A DNA stretch of 16,526 nucleotides from Chloroflexota bacterium (GCA_002712125.1 PASL01000031.1:1-16526); one strand, 5' to 3'; numbered from the stretch's first letter, positions 5,800 through 14,820 are shown. Notes: a model not told the origin generated them from the letters alone. Made by a program: numbers and translations.

Positions 5800-6774
5800 A
5801 TGACGCATTTATCAACTAATCAAATACAAAAATTTAATCAAGATGGTTATTTAGTAGTTAATGATATTTTTGATTCAGAAAATATTATAGATCCAATAAT
5901 TGAAGAGTACGCCACAGTACTAGATGATTTAGCAAATTACCTTTATTCCAAAGGTTCTATATCATCAAATTATTCGGAATTAGAATTTGGTGATAGAGTG
6001 ACAAAAATTTATTTAGAATCTCAAGCAACATATAATCAATTTTTTGATTTTTCACTTCCTCAAAATGGTATAGAAGCTGATACACCCTTTTGGGCTGGAC
6101 CTGCAGTTTTTAATGCATTAACATCAAAAGGTATATTAGACGTAGCGGAATCAATAGTAGGAAGCGAAGTTTATTCTAATCCTGTTCAGCATGTTAGAGT
6201 TAAAACTCCAGAATCAATTAGTCCACGCGATGAACATGGAAATCTTATTGGCGATATAAAAACTACTCCATGGCACCAAGATAGCGGGGTGATAAATAAA
6301 GAAGCCGATAATACAAATCTTCTTACTATATGGTTCCCGTTGATGGATGCAAGCGTCGAAAATGGGTGTTTGCAAGTTGTACCTGGGTCTCATAAAGGTA
6401 ATATATTAACGCATTGCCCACAAGAATCAGGTACGCAAATTCCAGAAAAATTATTTAATTCTAATGAATCTATACCTGTACCAATAAAAAAAGGTGATGC
6501 ATTACTACTTACAAAAACAACAGTTCATTCATCACTTCCCAATATTAGTAATAGAATTCGTTGGAGTTTTGACCTAAGATATCAACCTATTGGTCAAGCT
6601 ACAGGTAGGAATGCTTTTCCCGGTTTTATAGCAAGAAGCAAATCAAACCCTAGCTCAGAACTTCGCAACCCAAAAATTTGGTACGATATGTGGAAAAATA
6701 CTAGAGACTCACTAGCGATAGGCGAGCAACCAAAATTTAATAGATGGGATGGTAAACATCCTGTTTGCGCCTAA
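5800..6774 (+). CDS. phytanoyl-CoA dioxygenase (PhyH) family protein
   Basis: A non-haem Fe(II)/2-oxoglutarate oxygenase of 324 residues that would hydroxylate an unknown organic substrate, with release of succinate and CO2. The iron triad is visible as PWHQD (H159, D161) and TVHSSLPN (H243). R254 in NRIRWSFDLRYQ is placed to bind the 2-oxoglutarate carboxylate. The N-terminal FNQDGYLVV segment is typical of the family. No signal peptide, so cytoplasmic. Ribosome site GGAG lies 7 bases before the ATG. Its divergent neighbour makes or consumes 2-oxoglutarate as co-substrate if the transhydrogenase call is right. Bacterial members act on very varied compounds (fatty acyl-CoA, ectoine, phosphonates, quaternary amines), and the substrate here is not deducible. 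Confidence 0.9.
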   Translation: MTHLSTNQIQKFNQDGYLVVNDIFDSENIIDPIIEEYATVLDDLANYLYSKGSISSNYSELEFGDRVTKIYLESQATYNQFFDFSLPQNGIEADTPFWAGPAVFNALTSKGILDVAESIVGSEVYSNPVQHVRVKTPESISPRDEHGNLIGDIKTTPWHQDSGVINKEADNTNLLTIWFPLMDASVENGCLQVVPGSHKGNILTHCPQESGTQIPEKLFNSNESIPVPIKKGDALLLTKTTVHSSLPNISNRIRWSFDLRYQPIGQATGRNAFPGFIARSKSNPSSELRNPKIWYDMWKNTRDSLAIGEQPKFNRWDGKHPVCA

Positions 6775-6792
6775 ATAATATGTTAATAAAAA

Positions 6793-6801
6793 TGATATAA
6801 T
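6793..6801 (+). promoter_or_regulatory. extended -10 promoter for the peroxiredoxin gene
   Basis: TGATATAAT (6793-6801) is a TGn extended -10 with a perfect TATAAT and no good -35 at the usual distance. It would start transcription near 6808, with GGAG at 6824-6827 before the ATG at 6834. It would allow the BCP and HMA-MauE genes to be expressed apart from PhyH. Confidence 0.45.
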
Positions 6802-6833
6802 TTAGTATAAAAATTTATTATTTGGAGTGCTTT

Positions 6834-7298
6834 ATGAATATTAAAGAAGGTGAAAAAGTTCCTAATTTTAGTCTGGTTGATCAAGATAAAAAAATAGTAA
6901 CCCTAGAATCGCTAAAAGGAAAACCGGCTGTTCTTTACTTTTATCCTAAAGATGAAACTCCAGGCTGTACTATTGAAGCTTGTGAGTTCAGAGATATATA
7001 TTCAGAATTTTCAAAAATGAACTGTGAAATATATGGAATTAGTCCAGATGACCCAAATTCACACAATAAATTTATATCAAACCATTCATTGCCTTTCAAA
7101 TTACTTTGTGACCCCGATAAAAAGATGATTAAGGATTTTGATGTATGGGGAGAAAAAAATATGTACGGGAAAATTTCCCATGGAATTATTAGATCAACTT
7201 TTCTTATAGATGAAAATGGAATCTTAATAAAAAAATGGTCAAATGTTCGTGCCAAGGGTCATGCAGAAAAAGTTCAATTAGAGCTTGCAAAAATATAA
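6834..7298 (+). CDS. bcp: thioredoxin-dependent peroxiredoxin, BCP/PrxQ type
   Basis: Reduces hydrogen peroxide and organic hydroperoxides in the cytoplasm using thioredoxin. The 154-residue protein has the peroxidatic motif DETPGCT (C45) with the resolving cysteine five residues later (C50 in IEAC), the same spacing and numbering as E. coli BCP, so it is the atypical two-cysteine form. FYPKD at 36-40 precedes the motif, and the C-terminus shows the expected ILIKKWSNV-KGHAEKV pattern. The frame reaches a TTG at 6822, but GGAG (6824-6827) would lie inside that version, so ATG 6834 is taken as the start. Its stop codon is directly followed by the ATG of the membrane protein gene (TAAATG), indicating coupled translation. 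Confidence 0.93.
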   Translation: MNIKEGEKVPNFSLVDQDKKIVTLESLKGKPAVLYFYPKDETPGCTIEACEFRDIYSEFSKMNCEIYGISPDDPNSHNKFISNHSLPFKLLCDPDKKMIKDFDVWGEKNMYGKISHGIIRSTFLIDENGILIKKWSNVRAKGHAEKVQLELAKI

Positions 7299-8069
7299 AT
7301 GCAAAAGTATAAATTTTTTGTCTCAGGTATGACATGCGATAGTTGCACTCGTTCTATTAAAAATGTAATAAAAAATGCATATCCTCAATCTACAGTCGAT
7401 TTATCACTAAATTCTACGGAGTTATTAATTTCTACGAACAGTGAAATTCAGCTGGGTAAATTAAATGAAATTGTTAGCCAATTAGGTGATTACAAAATTA
7501 CTGATAAAAAATCTGATGTAGCAACTTTTGTTAAGTTTGAATTAGAAACAAATGATAAACCTGCTTTTAAGAAAATAAAAAATTATTTTGATGATAAAAA
7601 ACCTTTATTAATTGCTCTTTTTGTTGTGATTATTACATCCACATGTTTATCAATTAACTCTGACAGTGATGAATTGTTTAATAAATTCTTATCCTATTAT
7701 ATGGGTATGTTTTTTGTGATTTTCTCTTTTCTAAAGCTATTAAGTGTTAAGGGATTTGCATCAAGTTTTTCAGGTTACGATATGATTTCCAAAAAAATAT
7801 ATAAGTATTCATTAATTTATCCTTTTATAGAGCTTGTTTTAGGATTATATTACTTATCTGGAAATACAAATTTATTTGTTTCTATTTTTGTTATATTTAT
7901 TATGATTTCCCAAACATATGGTGTCGTAAATGTTGTACTTAATAAAAAAAGTATAAGGTGTGCTTGCATGGGTGAATCTATAAATTTGAACATTTCAGAA
8001 GTAACTTTATTAGAAAATATAGTAATGATATTAATTAGCTCATATATGATATATAATTTTATTTTTTAA
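7299..8069 (+). CDS. heavy-metal-associated (HMA) domain fused to MauE/DoxX-like membrane domain
   Basis: The 256-residue protein opens with an HMA fold carrying the metal-binding or redox motif GMTCDSC (C13, C16), then a short linker, then about five hydrophobic segments (roughly 102-118, 131-150, 168-187, 191-214, 234-254). The membrane part has the MauE-like signature: GYDMISKK, YPFIELVLGLYYL and, near the end, CACMG (C221, C223) followed by VTLLENIVM. MauE proteins are needed for disulfide formation or maturation of partner proteins. The HMA head suggests that copper or another soft metal, or a dithiol, is handed to the membrane cysteine pair (inference). The ATG abuts the stop codon of the peroxiredoxin gene. 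It converges on the carboxyltransferase gene with a 6-base gap. Confidence 0.85.
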   Translation: MQKYKFFVSGMTCDSCTRSIKNVIKNAYPQSTVDLSLNSTELLISTNSEIQLGKLNEIVSQLGDYKITDKKSDVATFVKFELETNDKPAFKKIKNYFDDKKPLLIALFVVIITSTCLSINSDSDELFNKFLSYYMGMFFVIFSFLKLLSVKGFASSFSGYDMISKKIYKYSLIYPFIELVLGLYYLSGNTNLFVSIFVIFIMISQTYGVVNVVLNKKSIRCACMGESINLNISEVTLLENIVMILISSYMIYNFIF

Positions 8070-8075
8070 GCATTA

Positions 8076-9566
8076 CTATTCAGTAGATCTGACCTCTAGT
8101 TCAAAGTCTTCTCCATTTATTGTTACAGTATGGTTCAAAACATCTTCATTTGAGGAAATATCGTTTTTATACCTTACTCCAAGTTCACCGTTACCTTTTA
8201 AGAAATCAATTCCTTTTGCTCCGCACGTTGCAGAAATAAATATATTTTCATCTGTAATTTCAATATTATTATCCTGAAGAATTTTTTGATTATAGTCTAT
8301 GCCAAGTTTAGGATTTGAATCATTTAAATCATGAGGGTCTTCTTGGGTAGGTTCTAGTCCTAACTGTTCTGATGCTATTTTCATGATTTCTGCATCAGGA
8401 ACTGTTGGAGTTTTACCAAAATATCCTAGAATCATTTTTCCATAGTTATCTGAAATCTTTTTCCAGTTACCTTGAACAGTATTAGAGAATGCTTGCTGAA
8501 AATAGAATTGGGAAACTGGTGTAACTGAAGTTCCATATCCACCTTTTGCAACCACTTCTCTCATGTTCTCTATAACTTTTGTAAATAAATGAAATGAATT
8601 GTTATCTCTCATCATTTGCGTATTTGCAGTGAGTGCTCCACCAGGCATAGGAGAAAATGGTATTATTGGGTCTACCGTAATAGCTTCAGGGGGAAGAAAG
8701 TATTTGTCCATTTGTTCTCCAAAAAATTTTTCAACTTCTAGAATTTTTTCTTCATTAATATCAAGAGTGTATTCTGTACCTCGTAAACTTTGCCACATAG
8801 TTAAGATATCTGCTTGGGAAGTTCCTCCGCTAACAGGGGACATTGCTAAATCAATCATATCAGCACCTGCTTCTACAGCTGCCATGTTACATGATACTCC
8901 CATACCAGCTGTATCATGAGTATGGAATTGAATCATAGTGTCCTTAGGCAATAAATTTCTAGCAGACTTTATAGAATCATAAATAACTGATGGAGGAGTT
9001 GTTCCTGAGGCATCTTTAAAAGCCAAACTGTCAAATGGAATATCTGCTTTTATTATTTCCTTTATTTTATCAGTATAAAATTCAGCTGAATGATAGTAAT
9101 TTTCTTTTAAACTTGGAGGAAGACCCATAAGTGCTATGACAATTTGATGATTTAGTCCAGCATTAGTAATACATTCTCCTGAATAAGCTAAATTTCTTAT
9201 ATCCATAAGAGCATCAAAATTTCTAATAGTTGTAATTCCATGTTTTTTAAACAATTTTGCATGCAAATTTACAATGTCTCTTGATTGGGATTCAAGGCCT
9301 ACAACATTAACGCCCCTGGCTAATGTTTGCAAATTAATTTCTTCACCAACAATTTTTCTTGCACTATCCATCATGTCAAAAGCATCTTCTTGACAATAAA
9401 AATATAAACTTTGAAATCTTGCCCCACCACCTATTTCAAAGTTGTAATTTCCTGCATCAACAGCAGCTGATAAGACTGGCAGGAAATCTTCAGTTTTTAC
9501 TCTAGCTCCGTAACAAGATTGAAATCCATCTCGAAATGAAGTATCCATAAATTTAATTTTTTTCAT
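8076..9566 (-). CDS. biotin-dependent carboxyltransferase subunit (pyruvate carboxylase B / oxaloacetate decarboxylase alpha type), no biotin domain
   Basis: A TIM-barrel HMGL-like protein of 496 residues that would move CO2 between biotin and a keto or acyl substrate. Motifs are DTSFRDGFQS (D8, R12), FEIGGGARF (43-51), LAFKDASG (K184, the likely carbamylated lysine) and QFHTHDTAG (metal histidines H215, H217), followed by PFSPMPGGALTANTQMM and a helical carboxylase-conserved C-terminal domain. The usual ESxKM-type biotinylation motif is absent and the length is close to the 5S transcarboxylase subunit (about 500), so biotin must sit on another protein. None is encoded in this window. No ribosome site is seen. 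A TATAAT on the minus strand (9575-9580) ends 8 bases before the ATG, which would give a leaderless message. The acceptor (pyruvate or other) is not certain. Confidence 0.85.
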   Translation of the reverse strand: MKKIKFMDTSFRDGFQSCYGARVKTEDFLPVLSAAVDAGNYNFEIGGGARFQSLYFYCQEDAFDMMDSARKIVGEEINLQTLARGVNVVGLESQSRDIVNLHAKLFKKHGITTIRNFDALMDIRNLAYSGECITNAGLNHQIVIALMGLPPSLKENYYHSAEFYTDKIKEIIKADIPFDSLAFKDASGTTPPSVIYDSIKSARNLLPKDTMIQFHTHDTAGMGVSCNMAAVEAGADMIDLAMSPVSGGTSQADILTMWQSLRGTEYTLDINEEKILEVEKFFGEQMDKYFLPPEAITVDPIIPFSPMPGGALTANTQMMRDNNSFHLFTKVIENMREVVAKGGYGTSVTPVSQFYFQQAFSNTVQGNWKKISDNYGKMILGYFGKTPTVPDAEIMKIASEQLGLEPTQEDPHDLNDSNPKLGIDYNQKILQDNNIEITDENIFISATCGAKGIDFLKGNGELGVRYKNDISSNEDVLNHTVTINGEDFELEVRSTE

Positions 9567-9574
9567 AGTTCACA

Positions 9575-9580
9575 ATTATA
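9575..9580 (-). promoter_or_regulatory. -10 box for a possibly leaderless carboxyltransferase transcript
   Basis: TATAAT on the minus strand ends 8 bases before the ATG (9564-9566). No Shine-Dalgarno sequence is present between them and the -35 region is weak. If used, the message would begin at or within a base or two of the start codon. The 74-base gap to the upstream glycosylase gene allows separate transcription. Confidence 0.3.
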
Positions 9581-9640
9581 AATAATCAGCATGTAAATTA
9601 GATATAAATAAAGGACTAAAAGTTCCAAATAATGTAATTT

Positions 9641-10270
9641 TTACAAAAAAGATTCATCTGAATCAACATATTTCCAAAGATAAAGGCAAGCGATTGTCCT
9701 ATAAGGAGACCATAATGTTTCTAATTTCTTAAGTTTAGAAAGATTTGACTGTTTTTTCACATCAACATCATATATCTGCCTTATAGCTTTATTCAAAGCT
9801 ACATCTCCAGAAGTAAAAATATTCAGACGATGCATATTGAACATCATATACATACTAGAGGACCATTGGCCTAATCCTTTGATAGATGTAAGGTATTTTT
9901 CTAATTCAAAATCATCCAGCCTTTCAAGATATTTTTCAATGTCATTATTAGAAAGGAATATTTTAGATACATTTTTTATATATGAAGCTTTTTGTTTAGA
10001 AATTCCAGCTTCACGAAATACTTCATCATCTAATTCTTTTATATAAGTTGGATTAAATTTCGATATTTTACTTTCTAGCCTACTAAATATAGTAGATGCA
10101 GCTTTATTGGATAGTTGTTGATTGACAATAATTTTAATAAACTTTGTGAATGGATCCTCTTTGGGAGGTAGTTTTACAATACCATGCTTTTTTACTAATT
10201 GTTCCAGGTTTGAATCTCTTTTTGATAGATAATCAGCGCATTGTTTATAATCAATTTCATTTTTACTCAT
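9641..10270 (-). CDS. DNA-3-methyladenine glycosylase II, AlkA/Mag type
   Basis: Removes alkylated bases from DNA as the first step of base excision repair. The 209-residue protein is the helix-hairpin-helix glycosylase core: the VNQQLSNKAA segment (49-58), the hairpin SIKGLGQWSS (129-138) and the catalytic aspartate D156 in FTSGDVALNKA, then WSPYRTIACLYLW at the end. It lacks the extra N-terminal domain of E. coli AlkA and the iron-sulfur cluster cysteines of the Nth/MutY group, which matches the short Mag-like subgroup. The ribosome site is weak. It is upstream of the carboxyltransferase gene on the same strand, but a 74-base gap and unrelated roles argue for independent expression. Confidence 0.9.
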   Translation of the reverse strand: MSKNEIDYKQCADYLSKRDSNLEQLVKKHGIVKLPPKEDPFTKFIKIIVNQQLSNKAASTIFSRLESKISKFNPTYIKELDDEVFREAGISKQKASYIKNVSKIFLSNNDIEKYLERLDDFELEKYLTSIKGLGQWSSSMYMMFNMHRLNIFTSGDVALNKAIRQIYDVDVKKQSNLSKLKKLETLWSPYRTIACLYLWKYVDSDESFL

Positions 10271-10368
10271 AATTTTTTCTATTTTTAAGATTTTAAGGAC
10301 ATAGATATTTTTTTTTCAAAGAAATTTGTTGTATATTCATATTATAAACTTATGCAAGGATAAAATAA

Positions 10369-11634
10369 ATGAAAATTTCAAATATCACCCCCATAGTAAC
10401 AATGCCAATTGAAGGTTTACCATGGCTTTTTGTAAAAGTTGAAACAGATGATGGATATTATGGATTTGGCGAGTGCACAGATTATAGTGTAAATTTGCAT
10501 CTTGTTAATGGCATTAATTCACTTAGATCTATGATTATAGGAATGGATGCAAGTAATATTGAAAATATATGGCAAACTATTTTTCATTCTTACGATGACT
10601 TAAATGGTCGAGGTTATGTATCTCACCTTATAAGTGCTATTGATATTGCCTTGTGGGATATCAAAGGAAAAGTATTAAATACTCCTATTTATAATTTATT
10701 AGGTGGGGCTGTTAGGGATAGAGTTCCATTGTATACTCATGTTCAAGATTATAATTCTGACAAAAGAGACAAAAAATTATTAGCAGGTGCTGATAAGGAA
10801 GTTCCTTTGTATCTAGATTACAATTCTGACCCAGGACGTTTGGAATCTTTAGCTAAAGCTGCAAAAGAGACAAAAAAAGCAGGATACGATGCTATTAAGA
10901 CTGATCCATTCCCATCAAGCATTAATGGTTACTCCGGCCCATCTGAGGTTGAAAGACTTACACCTAAACTACTTAGGCTATCTCTTGAATGGATGAAAAC
11001 ATTGAGAGAAGCTGTTGGTGATGATTATGAGCTGATGGTTGATGCTCATGCAAGGTTTGATGTTGCATCTGCTATCGCTGCAGGAAAACAATTAGAAGAT
11101 ATTAATTTAGTATGGTTAGAAGAACCTATTCATGTAGAAAATCATAATGCTCTAAGGCAAGTAAAAGAAAATATCAATATCCCAATTTGTATAGGAGAAC
11201 GTCATTTTACAAGATGGGACTATACAGAAATATTTAATAATCGACTAGCTGAATATGTTATGCCAGACGTTGCGTGGTGTGGTGGTATATCTGAGTTAAG
11301 AAGAATTGCAGCTCAGGCTGAAGTAAACTACATTAGAATTAGTCCGCACGATGCTTTGGGGCCGATATCAATTGCCGCTGGATTTCAAGTATGCATGACA
11401 ACACCAAATTTATATAGGCAAGAATGCCTGCATACATGGTTTAAGACATTTGAAAAAATAATTAATCCAATGTTTACTATTGAAAATGGAGCTATTTTGC
11501 CAAACAATTTGCCAGGTTTAGGTTTAGATCTAAATATTGATGAAGTAAAAAAATATGAAGTTAATCCTGAAAACAACCAATATCTAAATATTACAGATAA
11601 TGATCAGAATGCATCAAATCAATGGATCAATTGA
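10369..11634 (+). CDS. enolase-superfamily dehydratase (mandelate racemase/galactonate dehydratase subgroup)
   Basis: Abstracts the alpha proton of a carboxylate, most likely dehydrating a sugar acid. The 421-residue protein has the capping domain (1-120, with ALWDIKGK at 94-101) and a barrel with the Mg ligands D225 in VDAHARFD, E251 in LEEP and E277 in GERH. H227 two residues after the first ligand and H327 in SPHDALGP fit the galactonate/mannonate dehydratase layout. The KxK of true racemases is replaced by KTD (K177, D179), as in galactonate dehydratase-like members. The specific acid cannot be named from sequence. AAGGA (10356-10360) lies 8 bases before ATG. The RmuC gene begins 18 bases downstream with its own ribosome site, so the two are probably cotranscribed. 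Confidence 0.9.
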   Translation: MKISNITPIVTMPIEGLPWLFVKVETDDGYYGFGECTDYSVNLHLVNGINSLRSMIIGMDASNIENIWQTIFHSYDDLNGRGYVSHLISAIDIALWDIKGKVLNTPIYNLLGGAVRDRVPLYTHVQDYNSDKRDKKLLAGADKEVPLYLDYNSDPGRLESLAKAAKETKKAGYDAIKTDPFPSSINGYSGPSEVERLTPKLLRLSLEWMKTLREAVGDDYELMVDAHARFDVASAIAAGKQLEDINLVWLEEPIHVENHNALRQVKENINIPICIGERHFTRWDYTEIFNNRLAEYVMPDVAWCGGISELRRIAAQAEVNYIRISPHDALGPISIAAGFQVCMTTPNLYRQECLHTWFKTFEKIINPMFTIENGAILPNNLPGLGLDLNIDEVKKYEVNPENNQYLNITDNDQNASNQWIN

Positions 11635-11652
11635 TTTGCTAAGGAGTTTAAT

Positions 11653-12843
11653 ATGGAGCAAATAATTATAGGAGTATTAGCATTTACGATAGGTGTAATT
11701 TTATGTTCTGTTTTTTGGAAGTTGAAGATTGATGTTAAGAATTCGGAAATTAAAAATATTCTTGAACAAAAAGAACAAATAAATAATAATTCAATAAATT
11801 TAAAGGAAACATTTGCCAATATTGCATCAGATGCTTTAAAAAATAATAATGAGTCTTTTCTAACTTTAGCTAATGAAAAAATGAGCAATTATCAAAATCA
11901 GGCAAAATCAGATCTTGAAAAACGTCACGTAGAAATACAAAAGTTAATTAATCCAGCTATAGAAACAATTAAAGCCATAGATAACAGAATTGAGATTTTT
12001 GACAAAGATAGAATAAGGTCTCAAGCATCGACTTATGAGCAGATGAATGTATTGATTAAGGAAACATCAGATCTTTCTAAGGCTCTTAGAGCTCCTAACT
12101 TAAGAGGTGCATGGGGTGAAATGCAACTACGTAGAGTTGTGGAAATTGCTGGGATGATGAAATTTTGTGATTTTGTTGAACAGAAAGTTTTCTCTGATGA
12201 TGATTCAAGAATAATTCCTGATTTAGTTGTAAATATGGCAGGTGGAAAAAATATAGTTGTTGATGCAAAAACTCCAATGGATGCGTATATAAAATCTATC
12301 GAGTCTGAAGACAAAAAAATTAAAGAAAATTATATATCGCAACACATAAAAAATACAAGAGATCATGTGAATTCACTATCATCAAAAAAATATTGGGATC
12401 AATTCCCTGATTCTCCAGAATTAGTAGTTATGTTTATACCTATCGAATCTGTATATATGTCTGTTCTAGATAATGACTCATCATTACTTGAGTGGGCTAG
12501 TAACAAAAATGTCATCATAGCATCTCCATTATCGCTACTTGCATTATTAAAGTCTTTTGCTGTTGGTTGGCGTGAAGAATCAATGGCAGAAAATGCAAAA
12601 CAAATTTCAGATTTAGGTAGAGAGTTATATGAAAGATTAAGCGTTTTTACTGAACATTTTGGGAGCATAGGAACCACTCTTGGAAGAACAGTTGATGCGT
12701 ATAATAAAGCAGTAAGTTCATTCCAATCAAGGGTGTTTGTTACTGCAAAAAAATTTAAAGAAATCAATATTATTGATCAGAATGATAATGACCTTGAATT
12801 AAAACAAATAGATAAAGTTGCCAAAAAAATTGAAAAAGACTAA
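11653..12843 (+). CDS. rmuC: DNA recombination protein RmuC
   Basis: A membrane-anchored, nuclease-like protein that limits rearrangement at inverted repeats in E. coli. The 396-residue sequence has one N-terminal transmembrane helix (about 3-22), a polar coiled-coil region (about 30-145), and the conserved core: RGAWGE (151-156), PDLVV (189-193) and IVVDAKT (201-207). E156, D190, D204 and K206 make up a PD-(D/E)XK-like site. The C-terminus has the family's WREE and FQSRVFVTAKKF patterns. AAGGAG lies 6 bases before ATG. Its TAA abuts the acetyl-CoA synthetase stop codon on the other strand with no spacer. No functional link to the upstream dehydratase is evident. Confidence 0.93.
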   Translation: MEQIIIGVLAFTIGVILCSVFWKLKIDVKNSEIKNILEQKEQINNNSINLKETFANIASDALKNNNESFLTLANEKMSNYQNQAKSDLEKRHVEIQKLINPAIETIKAIDNRIEIFDKDRIRSQASTYEQMNVLIKETSDLSKALRAPNLRGAWGEMQLRRVVEIAGMMKFCDFVEQKVFSDDDSRIIPDLVVNMAGGKNIVVDAKTPMDAYIKSIESEDKKIKENYISQHIKNTRDHVNSLSSKKYWDQFPDSPELVVMFIPIESVYMSVLDNDSSLLEWASNKNVIIASPLSLLALLKSFAVGWREESMAENAKQISDLGRELYERLSVFTEHFGSIGTTLGRTVDAYNKAVSSFQSRVFVTAKKFKEINIIDQNDNDLELKQIDKVAKKIEKD

Positions 12844-14820
12844 TTAGGAACTTTTATTATTTATTAGTTGATCAACAACCTCAGGCTCCGCTAGTGTAGA
12901 AGTGTCACCTATAGTATCAATTTCGTTAGTGGCAATTTTTCTAAGTATCCTTCTCATAATCTTGCCTGATCTGGTTTTTGGTAGAGATGGCGCCCAGTGA
13001 ATTACATCAGGTGTAGCTATTGGGCCAATAACATTTCTTACTTGTCTTTTTAGATCATCTATAAGTTCATTTGTGTATTTCTCACCCACATTTAGGGTTA
13101 CGTAAGCATAAATTCCTTGACCCTTAACATCGTGTGGAAAACCTACGACTGCAGCTTCTGCTACTGCATCATGTAACACCAAAGCGCTTTCAACTTCTGC
13201 GGTACCCATTCTATGCCCTGAAACATTAATAACATCGTCTACTCTTCCAGTAACCCAATAATACCCATCTTTATCTCTAGTAGCTCCATCTCCAGTGAAG
13301 TAGTAACCTTTATACATTTCAAAATAGGTAGATTCAAATCTAGAATGATCACCGTAAACAGTTCTCATTTGCCCAGGCCATGTTTTTTTTATTGCTAGCA
13401 CTCCAGAAACGTTATTTCCATTGATTGGCTTCCCAGTTTCTGATTCAAGAATTTCTGGTTCAATTCCAAAAAATGGCAATGTTGCTGATCCTGGTTTTGT
13501 TGGAATCGCACCCGGTATTGGGGTAATTAGAATACCTCCAGTCTCAGTTTGCCACCATGTATCAACAATAGGACAACGTTCTTTGCCTACGTTTTTATAG
13601 TACCAACGCCAGGCTTCAGGATTGATAGGTTCTCCTACAGAACCCAATAACTTTAAAGAACTCATTTTATATTTGTTTGGATAATCATCTCCAAGTCTAG
13701 CTATTGCTCTAATAGCGGTTGGGGCTGTGTAAAATTGGTTCACATTCCATTTTTCCACTATTTGCCAAAATCTATCAGGCTCTGGGTATGTAGGTATCCC
13801 CTCAAACATTAATGTAGTGGCGCCATTTGCAAGTGGACCATATATTATATATGAATGACCAGTAACCCAACCGATATCAGCTGTACAGAAATAAACATCA
13901 TTTTCTTGGTAATCGAATATATATTTGTGGGTTTGGGAAGTATATATCATATATCCAGCAGTTGAATGTAAGACTCCTTTTGGTTTACCTGTTGACCCAG
14001 AAGTATAAAGTATAAATAAAGGATCTTCAGAGTCCATTGGCTCAGCGTCACATATTTCATTTGAACTATTCATCAAATTATGCCACCAAAAATCTCTATC
14101 TAAATTCATAGAACATTTAATTTCTTTATTCTTAACCCTTTCAACTACTATGCAAGTGTTTACTTTAGAGTCCATCAATTTTTCAGCTAAATCTATTGCT
14201 TCATCTGCTACGGGTTTCATTTCTATAGCCTTATCCCCACGATATGTTCCATTACATGTTATAAGTATTGAACAGCTTGAATCAGCAATTCTATCTGCTA
14301 AGGCCTCAGCAGAAAAACCTCCAAAAACTATTGAATGTATAGCCCCAATTCTTGCGCAAGCTAGCATAGCAATTGCTAACTCAGGAATCATTGGCATATA
14401 TATAGATACTCTGTCTCCTTTTTTTACACCTTTAGACTTTAACACATTTGAAAATTTCGAGACTTCTTTATGGAGTTCATTATATGAAATAACTCTGTCT
14501 TCTCCTGGTTCGTTTCCTTCCCAAATAATAGCAGTCTTTTCACCTATTGATTCTAAATGTCTATCTAAACAGTTATAAGAAATATTAGTTTTTCCGCCCT
14601 CAAACCACCTAATATTTATAGGTCCATTACGTAAATCAAAGTTATAATCTCTTACTTTATCCCATTTTTTAAACCAGAAGTACTCAGATGCCTTTTCTTC
14701 CCAAAAACTTTCAGGGTCATTTACTGATCTTTCGTATTCACTTTTGTATTCTTCAAAGTTTTTAAAATATGCATTTTTACTAAAAGAATCATTTGGATAA
14801 TAAAATTCCTTATTTGACAT
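12844..14820 (-). CDS. acs: acetyl-CoA synthetase (AMP-forming)
   Basis: Activates acetate to acetyl-CoA through acetyl-AMP. The 658-residue length is the standard for Acs. Motifs are the N-terminal FWFKKWDKV and [17 protein letters not shown], the P-loop [11 protein letters not shown] (272-282), WWQTETGG (422-429) with the tryptophan that restricts the pocket to acetate, [20 protein letters not shown], and [12 protein letters not shown], whose K620 is the catalytic lysine subject to acetylation control in other bacteria. The minus-strand ribosome site GGTG is close to the ATG. It is a single gene, divergent from the N-methyl amino acid oxidase, whose products could ultimately feed acetate or acetyl units (inference). 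Acetyl-lysine regulation is expected from family knowledge, but no acetyltransferase or deacetylase is visible here. Confidence 0.97.
   Translation of the reverse strand: MSNKEFYYPNDSFSKNAYFKNFEEYKSEYERSVNDPESFWEEKASEYFWFKKWDKVRDYNFDLRNGPINIRWFEGGKTNISYNCLDRHLESIGEKTAIIWEGNEPGEDRVISYNELHKEVSKFSNVLKSKGVKKGDRVSIYMPMIPELAIAMLACARIGAIHSIVFGGFSAEALADRIADSSCSILITCNGTYRGDKAIEMKPVADEAIDLAEKLMDSKVNTCIVVERVKNKEIKCSMNLDRDFWWHNLMNSSNEICDAEPMDSEDPLFILYTSGSTGKPKGVLHSTAGYMIYTSQTHKYIFDYQENDVYFCTADIGWVTGHSYIIYGPLANGATTLMFEGIPTYPEPDRFWQIVEKWNVNQFYTAPTAIRAIARLGDDYPNKYKMSSLKLLGSVGEPINPEAWRWYYKNVGKERCPIVDTWWQTETGGILITPIPGAIPTKPGSATLPFFGIEPEILESETGKPINGNNVSGVLAIKKTWPGQMRTVYGDHSRFESTYFEMYKGYYFTGDGATRDKDGYYWVTGRVDDVINVSGHRMGTAEVESALVLHDAVAEAAVVGFPHDVKGQGIYAYVTLNVGEKYTNELIDDLKRQVRNVIGPIATPDVIHWAPSLPKTRSGKIMRRILRKIATNEIDTIGDTSTLAEPEVVDQLINNKSS

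Noticed and set aside
6822..6833. TTG start for the peroxiredoxin
   Set aside because: The Shine-Dalgarno GGAG would fall inside the gene, and ATG at 6834 gives the family's standard N-terminus with cysteines at 45 and 50.
11619..11888. Minus-strand frame across the start of rmuC
   Set aside because: It overlaps the end of the dehydratase and the start of rmuC, both of which have clear family motifs and ribosome sites. It has no support of its own.
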